Below are positions 1 through 14,724 of a stretch of DNA of 64,000 nucleotides, piece by piece. The first letter of the stretch is position 1; every line of letters begins with the position of its first letter. The DNA is taken from positions 9,885,183 to 9,949,182 of the forward strand of contig KK106981.1 in assembly GCA_000611775.1 (NCBI GenBank), written 5' to 3'. Below the pieces are notes generated by a model. That model did not search any database. It was not told the DNA's origin and saw nothing but the letters and a program-made list of their open reading frames with translations. The stretch is from Umbilicaria muhlenbergii. Lineage: Eukaryota; Ascomycota; Lecanoromycetes; Umbilicariales; Umbilicariaceae. Position numbers and translations under genes: made by a program.

Positions 1-2105
1 CAGGAAAAATAAAAATAAAAAGAGAATATTCATCTTCTGTTGAATATTTTACTTCTTCATTTTTATTTTTCACTCTGCTTTCATCTTCCTGAATGATTTC
101 TTGAACAGTTCAGACAATTCTTAAAATTCTGTCTCAACTTTCTTCAACTGCTGATGATAACATGTTTTTTGTATGCAGTGTTGAGGCAGCTTCATATGCA
201 GTGCTAGCTCATCAAGAGGAGGTACAAATATTTGTTATGTTAATAAAAAACATAAACAGACAATTGATCTTGAATTAAGAATGTCATTTGAAGGAAATAA
301 GTCTCAAAGTGAACATCTCTGAACACCTTGAGGAGATAAGTCAGAAGTTATCTTCAGAATATCATGAATACTTGAACATTTTTGACTGCTCTCAAGTCAA
401 CAAGCTCCTGCCTCATCACTTTTATGATCATAAAATTAAGTTGATGAGTGATGCTGCTTCATCTTAAAGCTGTGCTTATCACATGTCACTCTACAAGCTT
501 CAAAAAGTTAAGAAGTACCTTAATGAGAACCTCTTCAAAGGCTTCATTATCTTAAGCAAGATGATTTACACCTCACTGATGTTATTCATCTTGAAGATGA
601 ACAGTGATTTATGATTCTGCATGAATTATCAGAAGCTTAATGCTCTCATTAAATAAAATTAATACCCTCTTTCATTAATAAAAGAGGTCATAAGAAAGAT
701 TCTTAAATGCAAACACTTAATCTGTTTAAATATAATCACTGCCTTCAACAAGTTGCATATACATTCAGATAATGAGGATTTAATCATGTTCATTACTGTA
801 TTAAGCTCCTACAAATACTGAGTTCTATTATTCAGATTAATCAACGGGCTGAGTATCTTTCAACAGTACATTAATGACATTTTATGAGACTTTCTTAATG
901 ACTTCTGTTAAGTTTATCTGAATGACATTCTCATCTACAGTAAGACCTGAAGGGAGCATAATCATCATGTTAAATAAATGCTTCAGTGTCTTCATGAGGT
1001 CAGCTTACAAGTTGACATTAAAAAGTGTAAATTTAATGTCTCTGAGATCATCTTCCTAGAAGTCATCATATCAGGAGAAGAACTGTGTATGAATTCTTAA
1101 AAAATTAAAGCAGTCATAAACTGAGTTAAATCAATCAACCTCAAAGAGGTTCAAGGCTTCATAAGCTTTGTTAACTTTTATTATTAATTTATATGAGACT
1201 TCTTTAAGATCATCAAACCTCTTGTTACTCTTATTAGGAAAAAGGTCCTCTTTGCATGAACTGAAGACTGCTTTAAGATGTTTCAGGACCTCAAACAGAT
1301 CATGATGAAGACTTTAATATTAAAGCATTTTGACCTTAATTATCAGGTCATACTAAAGACAGATGTTTTTAATTTTATGATAAGTGAAATCCTCTCTCAG
1401 TATGATGATGAGGGAGTTCTTCACCTGATGACATTCTACAACAAGAGCATGATTTCAGCAGAGTGCAATCATCACATCTATGATAAAGAACTGCTGATCA
1501 TTATTCACTGTTTCAAACACTGACATTTTGAACTTGAATACATTGATTTGCTCATACAAGTCTTCACTGATCATCAGGCCTTGAAGACCTTTATGAAGAA
1601 TAAGAAGTTGACATGTTGACAAGTCAGATATTTAAACATTCTGTTAAAGTTCAACTTTCAGATGATCTTCTGATCAAGCAAGATTAATGATAAAGCTAAT
1701 GCTCTTACTTGAATGTTCAACTCTGAGGATAAGAACCTGATTTATCAGACTCTTCTTACTTCAGACTGTGTGAAAATCTGAGTCAGAGAAGTGAAAGAAG
1801 GCCTTTTTAAGCAGGTTCATACAATTAATAAAGCAAATGAATTATGCAGTGAATACTGTTCAATCATAACAAAGAATGTCATTAAGCTACATGACACTCA
1901 CCTTCATGAATGTCAGGTAGTGAATGACGCTCTATTTAAAAATAACTTTTTATGAGTATCAGAATCCCTACAGATTGAGTTTTTTTAAAAAATACATGAT
2001 CAGCTGTCTTCTGAACATTCAGGCATAAACTGAACAGTGAAACTTATTCATCAGCATTATTATTAATCAGAACATGTGATCATTATGAAGTAATACATCT
2101 GAAAC

Positions 2106-2312
2106 TGTTACAGTTAATTATTTCACTTCATAAGCAGGCTTACAACTGTTGCAAGAGGTGAGTTATTTGAATCTAGAAAAGTACAAAGAAGAAAGTAATC
2201 TTGTGAGTGCAGTCATGACATAAATATCAAAGTGTCAAGACACACTAGTCTCAATTTAATTTAACATCAGGTAATTCAATATTCATCAGTGTTAATTGAT
2301 CATGTTGTAACA
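2106..2312 (-). repeat. 3' LTR of element A
   Basis: This is a 207-bp LTR with TGTTACA and TGTAACA at its ends. It pairs with 8119-8324. I count about 20 differences by eye, all transitions. Confidence 0.92.
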
Positions 2313-5300
2313 TCATCTCTCTTCAGACAGGAGGACTGTTCTCAGTTTTCATCTTAAATTTTTCATCTTGACTGCCTCTTGAATTTTTTATTAACTGTCA
2401 TGTTGTCTTCATTTATTGAGTTCAGCTCTTTACCTGATTTATAAGCATTTAATTAAACTTGTAGCCTCCTCAGTGACTCTGCTTTATTTAAATAAGCATC
2501 ATGATAGTTCTTTACCTTTTGAGGTGACTCTATAAAGTTAATGACATCATATCATTCTGAGTCTGAATCATATCCCTCTCAAGTCACTTGATATTACAGG
2601 ATGTTGTTGTGAATCTGACTTGTTAAAATTTTTTTCACTGCATACTCAAGCTGATTATTAACTTCAGTTGATGACTTCAGGTCCTGAATTTGATCTGACA
2701 TTAAATCATTCACTGCTTTCCTTAAATGATCAGCATGAAAGATGTTGTTCATCTTCATGTGTTCAAGTAGCTTCAGAACATAAAAGTGATTTTTCATGCT
2801 GAGAATCTGATAAAGGCCTGCTGCTTAATGATTCAACTTTAAGTTAAGTCTTTCAGTGGTTCAATCCTTTCAAGTAACATAAACTCAGTCTTTAATGAAG
2901 AAGTTCAATTCTCTTCAATGCTTATTTGCTTAATCTGTCATCTTATTTTAAGCCTGTTTCAGGTTTTCCTTTGCTTATTTAATTATGTCATGAGTTTTAA
3001 TAATGAAGGTCTGAGCTTCTTCTCTTGTCAATTGCTCCCTTACAGTGTTTAAGGATTGCATTCACTCTTTTTAATGAAAGTGTAGATGAGGAGTCTGTCT
3101 CAGCTTTAACTCATAAAATGACATGCCTGTGAACTCATGAGTGAGAACCACTTGAGTGAAATTCATTATTAATAAAAGGTCTGATCAGTTGTTTTGAAAG
3201 TGATTCATGAAGAGGTGAAGCTGTTGATTAATATACTGATTCAGTACCTCAGTGCTTCTGTTCATCTGTGAGTGATATGTTGTTGAAAGCTTTTGCTTTA
3301 CCCTCACAAGCTTACAGAGTTTATTCATGAATGTTGAGATGAACTGAGGCCCTCAGTCTGACATTGTTGTCTCAGATGTTTCATAGATTCTTCAGATGTA
3401 CTTATAATATAATTGCACAACTTGAGCTGTTGTAACTGTCTTTTGACATGACAGTGAGAAGACCCTTTTTTCAAAGTGATCAACAACAACAAATATATTA
3501 TTAAAGCTTTTCTTGTCCTGTGAGAAGAATTTAAAGTTGAATGAGACATGCTGTCAGCACTTATCTTCAATTAATAAAGAGTGAAGTAGGCCTGAGGTCT
3601 TGTCTCAGAGTATGTGCATTTAATGACATGTTCAGCAGTTTAAAATAAAAACTGAACAGTCATTTGACAGACCTGATCAGTAATACTGAACTGACAACAG
3701 CTTTGTCATCTTAATCTTGCCTGAGTGTATCATCACAGGTGTTGAATGAGCTTCATTAATTAAATGAGTCTGCAAAGCATCAACATTCAGCATCATGAGC
3801 TTCTCAAATCATGTAAAAAGATTATCTTAAAACTTTCAGCTTTGTTCCTCCTTTCTTGTCATCTGATGACACTGATTCAGTGATTCACGAAAGTGATTAA
3901 CTTACAGAATCTGATTCATCAGCTGATAAGAATTTTTCACCTGTTCAGTCTCATTCAGTGAATCACTTTCAACATTCATTGAACCCTCATCTATTGCAGT
4001 TATTATGTAATTAGAATTCAGAAATAATTGTGTTCATGCAGTGATGTTCTTTTCTTTCTGAGTGATCAACTCATCATGTTTTCTTGTCAGAGCATCAACA
4101 ACAATGTTGACTGTTTCTGAGTAATAAGTAATCTTGAAGTTGTAGTCTGTCACAATATCAGCTCATTTAGCTTGTCATGAATTAAGTAATCACTTGATGA
4201 TAAAGTACTTTAAAACATGATGATCTGTAATTGTGACAAAAGGAGCTGCTTGTAGATTTAATAACATGTCATGTCATTCTTGAAGGACTTTAACAACTGC
4301 TAACATCTCTCTGTCATGAATCTCATATCACATTTCCTCAGGTGACATTGTCTTTGAGAAGTAAATTGCAGGTTTTCACTTATCATCTTTCTGTTGTTGA
4401 GTGAGCACTTTTGCAACAACTTCACTGCTGACATCTGTCTTCATTCAAGTTTTCAAATAAGGTGAGTAATGAGCTTGAATAACATCTGATAACATCAGCT
4501 TTTTTACCTTCTCAAAAACTTGAATTTTCAGCTCTTCTAAGAGGTGTCAGGCCCCTTTTGCAGTCAACTTTGTCAACAGATGTACAACTCAACCTCATTT
4601 TTTTAATGAGTAATAATAAAAGTTGCAGAATCTTAAGAAGGATTAAATTTCCTTGACTGATTTTAATAACAGTCAGTTTTTGATGACAAAAACTTTGTCT
4701 GAGTTCATTATAATATCTTCAGTGCTGATGATGAAGCTCAGAAACTTGATAAATTGAATGTTGAACTCATTCTTCTTTATGTTCACTTGTAGGCTTGCTT
4801 TCTTAAGATGTTGAAGCACTTTTTTAACTTGAGCATCATGTTTCAACAGATCCTTCAAGTAGATCAAAATATCATTCACATAAATCATGCAGAAATCATT
4901 CAGATAATTGAATAAGATATCATTAATATACCTCTGAAAGGAGGTGAGTTTGTTGCAAAGGCTGAAAAATAAAATCTTGTATTTGTAAAATCTGTACCTC
5001 ATTTGAAAGGTGATTAAATTCTTGATAAACTTCTTCATCTGTATTCAGTAGAACACCTGTTTAACATTCAGCTTGATAAAAACCTTTACTTTAATCAGTC
5101 ATGCTAAAGTCTCTTCAATTAAAGACAAGGGGTACTTATCCTTCTTAATGATTACATTAAGCTTTCAGTAATCAACATAAAAACATCACCCCTCTTCAAG
5201 TTTCTTTGCAAAGAGAACTGATGACATGTAAGGAGCATCATTAAGGACTATGAAACTTTTTTTCAAGTGATTTTCAAGGTAAGTCTTGATTAACTTCAAC

Positions 5301-8118
5301 TGCTTCAGTGACATGCTGTACAAGAGACTTAAGGTCAGATTGTTCTCATTTTTCAAGATAATATCATGATTCACTTTTTTCTTATGTAAAGGCAGCTGAT
5401 CTGATGCTGTCTTGTTAAAAACCTTCACAAACTCTTAATACTGATGAGGTAATTTTTCCTTTACTTTTTAATTCAACTTCATTTTATTCTGCAACAGCAG
5501 ACAGGGATTTCTTCAGTTTTTTATTAAGTGATTAACCTCATGAATGTTAATGACATTAATAATCATCTCTTCTCTTCTGACATTGTGTAAGAAGTTTTCT
5601 GCTTTCAGAAGTGCAATATTCACTTCTTGATAAAGAGGAGGTTTATGATCCTTTGATTTCTTTACATTTAATGAACTTTGACCTTCATTCATTAAATTAC
5701 TCATGTGATTCATTAAACCTTTCTTTTCATTCAGCTGTTTTTTCATCTCATTAATGTTAATCTGCTGTTGAGTTTTTCATGTCTTTGATTGTGCCTGTAG
5801 CTGCAGGACTGACTTTTTAAGTGATTTCATGAACTTTTTCTTTTACTCATTTAACCTTGTTGAATGTTCAGTATCCTCAGGGTCAGCTTTATTAAACATT
5901 ATTATGATTTCATCTCTTTCTGCTCTTCTTAAGATCTGAGTTGATGTTGCTGCTTCATGCAGATTATTATGTCATTCAGCATTTGCTTAATGTTCTGATT
6001 TGACTTTTGATAATTGTAATTCTCATCTTAATATCATTAAGTTCTTGCTTGCCTGATATTGAGCCTCCTCAGGTCAAATCAGCTTTCAATTAAAATAATC
6101 AATTAATACTTTAGTCTTCTTGAATCATTTTCTCTCAATCAGAACATCATGCCTGCTGATGTCATAAAACAAGAAGTGAGTAGAGATTCATTTTTCATTA
6201 ATCATTAAATTTGCTGTAAATGCTCTGAAGATCACCTCAGCATTTTGATTATTATATCTTGTTAAGAGAACTGACCTCTGTGCTGTCCTGATGTATAACT
6301 GCAGATGCTTTTTCACAAATTTAAAGTGCTTCTTGTGAATGAAAGTCTTTTCAACAACACTGATGTTTAGCAGAGCTGCTACCTTTATGATTAAGTTGTT
6401 GACTGCAAGTTGATAATCTTAAGTCAATGATGATCTTTTTAAAATGTTTAACATTTTCATCTTGCTTATCTTTGCTTCTTTCATTGACTTTAGAGTGAAG
6501 ACTTCATCTAAAGTAGCTCATTTTTTAAATCTGAATGATCAGAGTTTACAGTCTTTGCCTCAGCTTTCTTTAACTTATCAGGATAATTCCTCATCAGGTG
6601 TTTTTTCTTATTATAAATATAATAAGTTATGTTAATTAACATTAACTTAATTGCTTCTCATGCAACAGCAGTGATTGTGGTGATTATCTTCTTTTTAAAT
6701 TTAAAAGTTGATTATTTTCTCTGCAGCTTCTGCTGATTCTTTCATTTCTTAATTCTTTCACTTACTTTAACAAGATCTCTCATGAACTGTTGAGCCTTTT
6801 TATAATAAGTGTCAAATGACATGTCCTCATCAGTGACATAGATTTTCATTTGAACTTGAAGTGAGTTATATAACTTGTCATGAATTTCCTCTTTTCACTG
6901 ATCTGTTGACATCTTCACTGAGTTCATCAGTTATAGAAACTCTGACTGAAACATGTTAAAGTTTTTAAAATAAGACATCTTGAACTTCTTCAGTTGCTCT
7001 CATGTCTTCAAGTGATGATCTGAATTCTTGAAGATGTTCTTCAGGTACTGAATAATCTTCTTAATATAAATCTCTCTTCTTGACTGAGCCTTCAGTCATG
7101 AATAAAGATGTTCAGCAGCCTTGCTGTTAACTCACATCTTGATGTAAGTCATTTTAACATGTTCAGCTTCATCTTGATCTGACTGATTGAATCAATCATC
7201 ATTGATTAATAACTTGCTCTTCATCTGATCATCTCATACCTGAAACATGAGCTTAAGATCATCATTCAGAATTAATGAATCTGAAAACTTTGCTGAATGC
7301 TTCTTCATTGTGTCACTCATGTTTAATTTAAATGTGTCTTCTCTTGATCACTCTGCTTCAGAATTATTAAATCATCAAGTTAACTTCAACATATTCTGTT
7401 TCAGTTCTTGTTTCTCAGTTGTTAATTTTTTTATCTGAGAGTTTTTCTGATTATTCTGTTCTTTTAAATTCTGTATCTGTGCCTTGTATGAATCTCTCTG
7501 ATTTAACATCTTTAACATTAAATGACAAGTGTTCTTCAGATCATGTGCTGCTCATCATTATAAGTTTTCAGGAGTCACCTCATCTCAAGAGTTCATCTTC
7601 ATAATGTTTACTGTTTTTAATCTCTCATGATCATCTGGCTGTTCTTCAGTCAAGGATAATCTTTCAGATTAAGAAAAGATCTCTTCCTCTCAGTGTGATT
7701 TAATCATGATTTCTTCAGTGCTTCAGACACTTACTTTTAGTGCTGAGATTATTTAGTTCAGAACCTTGCTTTTTTAACTGCCTTTACTGCAGTGATCTGT
7801 GCTTACAAATAAGTCTTTGAGGGTGCTTACATATTGCAGAACTTTTCATTTGTTGTGACTGCTTCTTATAATTATTTATCACTGTGACAGAGTACTTCTT
7901 AATCATTCATTGCTTACTTCTCACAGGACTTGAGAATTGATTGTTGATAATTAATTAATAAATTTAAAATGTTCTAGGAATCTCCTGATCACTTAGTAGA
8001 CTGTGAGTTGAGATGTTTGATGATATTGAGGAAGAATTTTCTCATTAATATACATGTTTATCTCAGCTGATATTCTGTCACCTTCAGAGGTCAAAAAGAG
8101 TGTAGGTACTTTTCTAAT

Positions 8119-8324
8119 GTTATAATTAATTATTTCACTTCATAAGCAGGCCTACAACTGTTGCAAGAGATGAGTTATTTGAACTTAAAAAAGTACAAAG
8201 AAGGAAGCAGTCTTGTAAGTGTAATCACAACATAAATGTCAGAGTGTCAAGACACACTAATCTCAATTTAATTTAACATCAGGTAGTTTAATATTCATCA
8301 GTGTTAATTGATCATGTTGTAACA
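8119..8324 (-). repeat. 5' LTR of element A
   Basis: This is a 206-bp LTR starting TGTTATAATT and ending TGTAACA. It is followed by GAAAC, the same five bases that precede the partner LTR. The pair defines the element ends exactly. Confidence 0.92.
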
Positions 8325-9601
8325 GAAACTGTCATCACTGTTAATGAAGTAAATCACTTCATGATGTCATTAATGAACTTCTGATGTCACTTTTTATCCT
8401 GCAACAATGCTGACAGAATGTTGTCATGAACTTTATAATTAAACTGTTAATATCAAAGAGCTATAACACTATCTGCATCCTCATTGACAGATTATTTAAA
8501 GAAAGGCATTATGTTCTCTGTCATTTAAGAGATGAAGGAACCTCAATGAAGAAGTTAATATAATTTATATTATAAAACATTTATCACTTACATGACCTGC
8601 TCAGCTTTATTACTTCAGACTGAGGCCCTCAGTTTATCTTAAATTTATGATGAAGTATGTGTAAACATCTGAAAATCAAGGCTAACTTATCAACTGCTTA
8701 TCACTCAGAGACTGACGGCCAAACTGAACAGATCAATCAAGATGTCAAACAGAGTTTATGAACATACTGTAACTACATGCAAGATGACTGAGTGAAATGA
8801 TTGCTTATGATTAAGTTCAGTGATAATAACAACTGCTCTTTAATGACCTCACTCTCACCTTTCTACCTTAACAAAGGCTTTCACTCATGCATGAGTTTTA
8901 ATCCTGACACTACTACCTATGAATTCACCCGTGAATGACTTCAGTCAGTGAAGGTGAAGGACATAACAACTCACATGCAGAAAATTCTTGATTTCAGTAA
9001 GCAGCAGTTGAAGAAGAGCAGGGAATTTATAAAAGCACAAGTGAATAAACATTGAAAGGATGTCAGCTATGAGGTAAAAGACATGATATGACTGTTAAGC
9101 TGTAACATTAAAATCACATGATTAAGTCATGACCTGAAAGACAAGCAGTTGAGACTGTTTCATGTTAAAGAATGAGTGAGAGCCGCCTATCAACTGAAGC
9201 TACTTATTATCATGTGAATTCATGACATCTTCAGCCTCAAGTTGCTTCACTCATGTGTCACTGATCCTCTTTCAGGTCAGCATACACCCTCACTGACTTT
9301 CATTGTGATGAAAGATCAGGAGGAGCATTAAGAGGTTGATGATATTCTTAACTTAAGATGATATCATGACAGGCTTCAATACAAGGTCAAATAACATGAA
9401 ATTGACTGCAATAATGAGTGATATTATGCAGACAAAGGTGAGTTTAACAGCTCAACAGAAGTGCTGAAGGAATTTCATTATAAATACCTCAACAAGTTAT
9501 GCTAAAGTTAAGTCATTCAAGGCAACAGGGCAAGGGTGTTACATTTTAATGTTATTTTTGCAGCAACATCATGAATGATGCTTTTTCAGAGAGGGGGGTA
9601 A

Positions 9602-9771
9602 TGTTAAAAGCATGATAAGATTAAGTAATTTACATTAACTTTTGATTGAGTTTAGCGCGTTCAGCTAATTCTGCAACACTCACATATGTAGTTTTGCTCA
9701 TCACTTAATGACTTCTTAAAATTAATCTCTTAATTATCATATCTGCATAATGAGCTCTGCATGATCTTAAT
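9602..9771 (+). repeat. 3' LTR of element B
   Basis: The sequence begins with TGTTAAAAGC directly after a purine-rich tract ending GAGGGGGGTAA, as expected for a polypurine primer next to a 3' LTR. The right edge is approximate. Similarity to family-X integrase (element C) resumes at about 9777. No second copy of this LTR is in the window, so its length cannot be confirmed here. Confidence 0.6.
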
Positions 9772-10444
9772 ATCTTTAATCAGAGACAGCCTCTTTTGAT
9801 ACATTAAATCAGCATATTATTTCCTCATAGAATAAGTCAGCTAACTCTGTTGCTGTAATCATTTTCATGATTTGAATATATTGAGTCATTTTCATATACT
9901 GATTTATAATCATTAAGATCACATCATAAATGCAATTCTTGCACTTACTTGATGACAAGTTAATGATAAAATTCATTATGACTTGCTGTCATGATTCTTC
10001 TGACTGAGGCAACGCCTGTAGCTCATCATAAGGATGATGTTTAAGCACTTTTACTCTTTAACAGATGTCACATGATGCAACATAATCTTTAACATCTTGA
10101 CTTATATTAATTTAATAATATTTGTGATTAATTAATTTAAAAGTTCTTTTTACCCTGAAATGCCCTGTCAAGACATCATCATCATGATGTTTTAAAATCT
10201 CTGCTTTTATTAACTTTTCTTCTGAAATGTATATTTGTTCCACATGAAATAAAAGGCCTTTGAAGTTAAATCTTTAAAGACTTTCAGCTTTAGCCTTGCA
10301 CTTCACTGATGTATAATCAGCGTTGCATGTTACTTCTACAAATGAATCATCATTTTGTAAAGTTCAAATTAAATTCCTTAAGAGTAAACTCAGGCTTTCA
10401 TCAGTTGTTTCATAAATGACAAGATCTCTTATCATCACATGTGA

Positions 10445-11250
10445 CATCAGCAATTTAACAAGTTAACTTTAAGTTAATTTTTAACACTTTGAGCGCTCTG
10501 AGCTTCTGATCTCATGTCTCAGTTAACAGCTGCTCTTAGCACCTTCTGAGCGCTTTAAGCTCAACCTTAAATCTTGAGCAGAACATCAAAATTTTGTGAT
10601 AAAAAAATAATTATTAAAACAATTGTTTAAACAAGTACACACACAGTGTTATAATAACAGTAAAACTTATAATAAGTAAACTTTTGCTAAAATTCACTTT
10701 TCTGCAATAAAAAATCATGATTTGTTGAGTCTGAAAGCACTGTATAAGTGTTGAGTTCTGAATATTTAAAGAACTTCAAGATTTTCATCACTTAAAAATC
10801 TACACACTTTAATAACTTTTGCACCTCAACAGATATGAAGAAACTTTCAATGCATAAGTTATAAAAAACAGTATTCTCTATTAATGTTAAACTAAAAGTT
10901 TCTTCATAACTGCTGTTATTGTTAAATTATATTTAATTCAAGTTTGCAATAGATAAGTATAAAAGCGCAATAGTTATTCAATATGCTAATATATTTATAA
11001 TTAGTTAAAAGTTTTTTAATTCATAACTATGCAAATTAAAACTTATGAAGAAATCTTTAGTTTGTAAAGTGTACAGAATAAAGAGATTTAAAACTTTTCA
11101 ATAAAAAATTTATTATTATTCATGAAGGTATAATAGTTATTTAAAGTGTAAAATTTGTATAAACTCATTTACTGCTCAGAGAGTGCTCTGAGTGCATAAA
11201 GTATTATTAACTAAAACCTTATTTTTGAGCGGGCTGCCAAATTGCAGATG
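10445..11250 (+). mobile_element. Small inverted-repeat DNA transposon, copy 1
   Basis: This 806-bp insert has no coding capacity. It begins CATCAGCAATTT and ends with the reverse complement of CATCTGCAATTT, so it has short imperfect terminal inverted repeats. It interrupts contiguous family-X integrase sequence: the left flank ends CACATGTGA and the right flank continues AATGAGTTG, as in the uninterrupted copies. Sub-terminal GAGCGCTCTGAGC-like palindromes and a TATAAAAGCGCAATAG block recur in the other copies. The target duplication is not clear. The superfamily is not recognised, and foldback or MITE are the best descriptions. Confidence 0.78.
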
Positions 11251-14200
11251 AAAATGAGTTGTTTGCAATCAACAGTTTCAGTGACAGGGTTAAGTTGTGT
11301 CACAGTTACATCATAATCATTATGAGTAAACATTTTGCTGTCACTTCTTCAACATTTTTTTTAAAGTTTGAGGTTTTTAATTCTAATCATTCTCTTCACT
11401 CCTTTGAGTAACTGCCTCACAATAGAGGCATATCTGAGTGAGAATATATTCATAAGAGTGATTAACTTTCTCTGAAGTGTTGAGAGTAATTTCTTCATAA
11501 TTTTGCTCATTTTTTTAACATCACTGTAGTTTGATCACCTTGATGATGCATCAGCAGGGTTGATCTTTTCAGATTAATGCAAGATATTAAAATTAAAAGC
11601 AGTGAGTTTCATTGCTTATCATGCTTATCTGTCATTCAATTCCTTCATGTTCATAAATCCTCATAAATTATTATGATTGATTAATACCTTTATGATATGA
11701 CAACTGCCTTCAAGATAGTGGCGTCAGTGCTTAAACATTATAATGATGACAAGAAGCTCTTGATCATGAGTTTCATATTAAATCTCTGAAGAGGACAGCT
11801 TTCTTAATTAAAATGTAATTAAATATCATTCCTCATTATTCAACAGCTGAAACAGGATGTCAGTAAGCTTAATGATTAATGCATCAATTTTCATCTGTAT
11901 TCATAACTTTGAATCAAAGTGAATTAAGATGAGCACTGTTGTAAAAACTTCACAGAGGTAATTAAACACCTTCTTTACATCACTTAAGAATTTAAAAGGT
12001 TTAAATTTCTTTTCATTCTTGTTATCTTTCATAAGGTTTGTCAAGGGGGCTGCAACTTGTGAATAACACTTAATGAAGCATTTATAAAAGTTCACAAAGC
12101 TCAGGAAGACTTATACTTCTTGAAAAATTCTTAATATTAATCAATCCTGTATGATGTTCACTTGTCACAGATTCATCACTACACTGTCAGTTGTGATGAT
12201 AAACTTTAAAAATTTCACCTTGATAATGAAGAATTCACACTTCTTAAAGTTCATATAAAGTTAAAATCAATGAAATCTGTTTAACACCTGTTTAATGTGC
12301 TCTCAGTGTTGCATCAGTGATTCAGAGTATATAAGGATGTCATTTAAATAAACAACACAAAAGACATTCACAAGTTTTATTAATGCTTGATTAATGTAAG
12401 TCTGAAACATAGCTGAAGCGTTGATCAATCTGAAAAACATAATCATATACTCAAAGTGATTATAACACATGTGAAACATTATCTTTCACTCATCACTCTT
12501 TTTTATGTGAATATGATGATAAGTGTTCTTCAAATTTAGCTTCATAAATAGCTTAACTTCATTAAGCTGATTTAATATTTCATTTATAAAAGGTAACAGG
12601 TGCTTATTCTTGATGATTATTTTATTTAATTTTTAATAATTAATGCATAAGTGCAGCTCTTCATCTTTTTTTAAAACAAAAAGAATGAGTGCCTCTGCAG
12701 GACTCATGAAATGATGAATTTAATTTTTCATTAAAATGTCATTTAAGTATTCTTGTAACACCCTTAGCTCAGTATTGAAGAGATTATATAAAGAGTCATA
12801 AGATGAATCTGTGCTGTTCAGGTCAATTGCATGATCACTGATTTTATGAGATGAAAGAAGATCAGCATTTTTTGTTGAAAACACATCTACATAATTAATG
12901 TACTCCTCAGATAAAGCTTGTGTTATTTCAGCACTTTATATGCATACCTCTGATATAACATCATCACTCAGACTGACTCATATCATGATGTAAACAGCAG
13001 AGTGATCTTGAATCTCTCTTGCAAATTCATTAAATGACTGTAACTTGATAAACTGCTCCTCAATGTTGAAGCATCACGCCTTTATTTCACAGTCAATTCA
13101 CACATGTTCAGTTTTTAATGCAAGAAGTTCAAGGATAAGAGGTGATCCTGATTTATTTAAAGTGTAAAACACATGTTCACATTCATGAGATTGTCCTCAA
13201 CTGTCAGTAAACTGATAATGCACATGATAAACATTAAAGCAGTAAGTCTTTTGATTATTTAAGAATTAAGGTTGAGGCAACAAGCCCTTTATATGAGTTA
13301 ATTGATGCTCAATAATAAAATGTTAAGAAATCACATTGACTTCAGCTCCTGTATTCAATAAGGCTTGCATGAGTATGACATCATCATTGTGAAGAACTTG
13401 TTCATCAACAATTAAATTAAGCTCTGAGGCTACTTTTGTTCAGCACTTCAGTGATGTGAAGTCTTCACTGAAGTGTTCTCATTTTTTGATGTTGAAACAG
13501 TTGTAATTGAGATTTTATTTAAATTTGAGTTCTTTACAGGCTGTGAATAATTAAAGGAATAATGTCTCTTCTGATTACAATTTCAACAAGTTATGTGTGA
13601 TAAGTTCTTTATTTCAGGAGCCTTCATTAATCTGCTTTCATGTTTATTATCTCACTTGCTCTTCTTCTTACCTTCATCAGGCTTGTGATCTTTATTCTCA
13701 GCAGACTTTAATGATTACTCAAGTTTACAGCTGAAGATAACTGTCATATTAGAATTTGCTTTCAACTTCATGACATCTCTTAAATGTAAGTTATTCTTCA
13801 GGCATGTGATCAAGATGATGATTCTCTTTTGAGTTGTAAGTAAGTCCTGATAATTCATCAAGGCTGCTTGAACCTCAAGCTTTAATTTTGTGAAAAAGTG
13901 AATCCTCATGTGCTCTTCACTGTAAGAAGATAGCTGAGCTTTCAAGATGCTTAAATAATTATTAAAAACTTGAACTGATTGATGAGGTAATTGAACAGCA
14001 TCATTATACAGCTGAGTGATGTGAAGCTGATGATTCACAGAGTTTTTAATAATGTTGAGCAGAAATTTCATAAAATCATTTTAAGTAATGATGAAATAAT
14101 TTTTAATTTCATCATCTCACAGTCACACCTCCTTTGATTCATTCTTTAAGTATTACATGACATAAATTATCTTATCCTCCTCATGAGGGAAATCAGTTAA

Positions 14201-14724
14201 ATTAAAACAGAAGGTATTTCTTGCATTTCACATTTAATTTAAATGCTTCTTAACATTCTTATCATGATATAACAGCAACTCCTTCACCTGAATTCTTAAT
14301 CATACATTTCATATTAACAGTGTTTCATCAGCGCTTCACTTGCTTGTTATGAACTCAGCATTCATTAAGTTGAAGAATCTCTCAGCTGAGGTATTAACAT
14401 GAGTAATAAAATCTTTAAGTAAGTTGATCTGCAGTGTCAGAACTTCTGTTCAGAGCTGCTGCAACTTTTGTTGCTTTAAAAGTTCATCTCATTGTCATCT
14501 CACTTGCATGATCTCATCATTAATGTTGTGCACTGTTTCATCTGAGGATCTTTCACTCATGAGGTTTACTTCACTGATGTCAGAAGATATGAGTGATGTT
14601 TCATGATCATTTTATTAATTCTTCATCATCATGTCTTATTTTGCTTCAGAAGTTTAACATAATTGGTTTTAAGTCTGCATCTTATCTCAGGTCATCACTT
14701 TTTTGAAGGTAAAATTATTAAAAC

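Larger units (their letters stand above)
2106..8324 (-). mobile_element. Ty3/gypsy chromovirus A, both LTRs present, nested in B
   Basis: This is an LTR retrotransposon of about 6.2 kb on the minus strand with LTRs at both ends. It is flanked by the direct repeat GAAAC at 2101-2105 and 8325-8329, a 5-bp target duplication inside the integrase of B. Right to left the parts are gag at about 7250-6700, protease at about 6.3-5.8 kb, reverse transcriptase at about 5430-4670, RNase H at about 4550-4080, integrase at about 3980-2600 and a chromodomain at about 2600-2470. A purine tract (minus strand, 2313-2324) adjoins the 3' LTR. It is structurally complete but coding-dead, with dozens of breaks. 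It must be younger than B. Confidence 0.92.
1..9776 (+). mobile_element. Ty3/gypsy chromovirus B, 3' part, interrupted by element A
   Basis: This is a plus-strand LTR retrotransposon whose 5' end lies left of the window. The parts run in canonical order: the protease-RT linker and reverse transcriptase at about 380-1260, RNase H at about 1270-1720, and the integrase zinc-binding region at about 1850-2100. After element A (2106-8324) come the integrase core at about 8330-8900 and a C-terminal chromodomain at about 9330-9505. A purine tract at 9589-9601 precedes the 3' LTR. The chromodomain places it among fungal chromoviruses. It is a fossil with dozens of breaks spread through pol, mostly transition-type decay. 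Its 3' LTR abuts the integrase of element C, so B probably inserted into C. That is inferred, because the other side lies outside the window. Confidence 0.88.
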
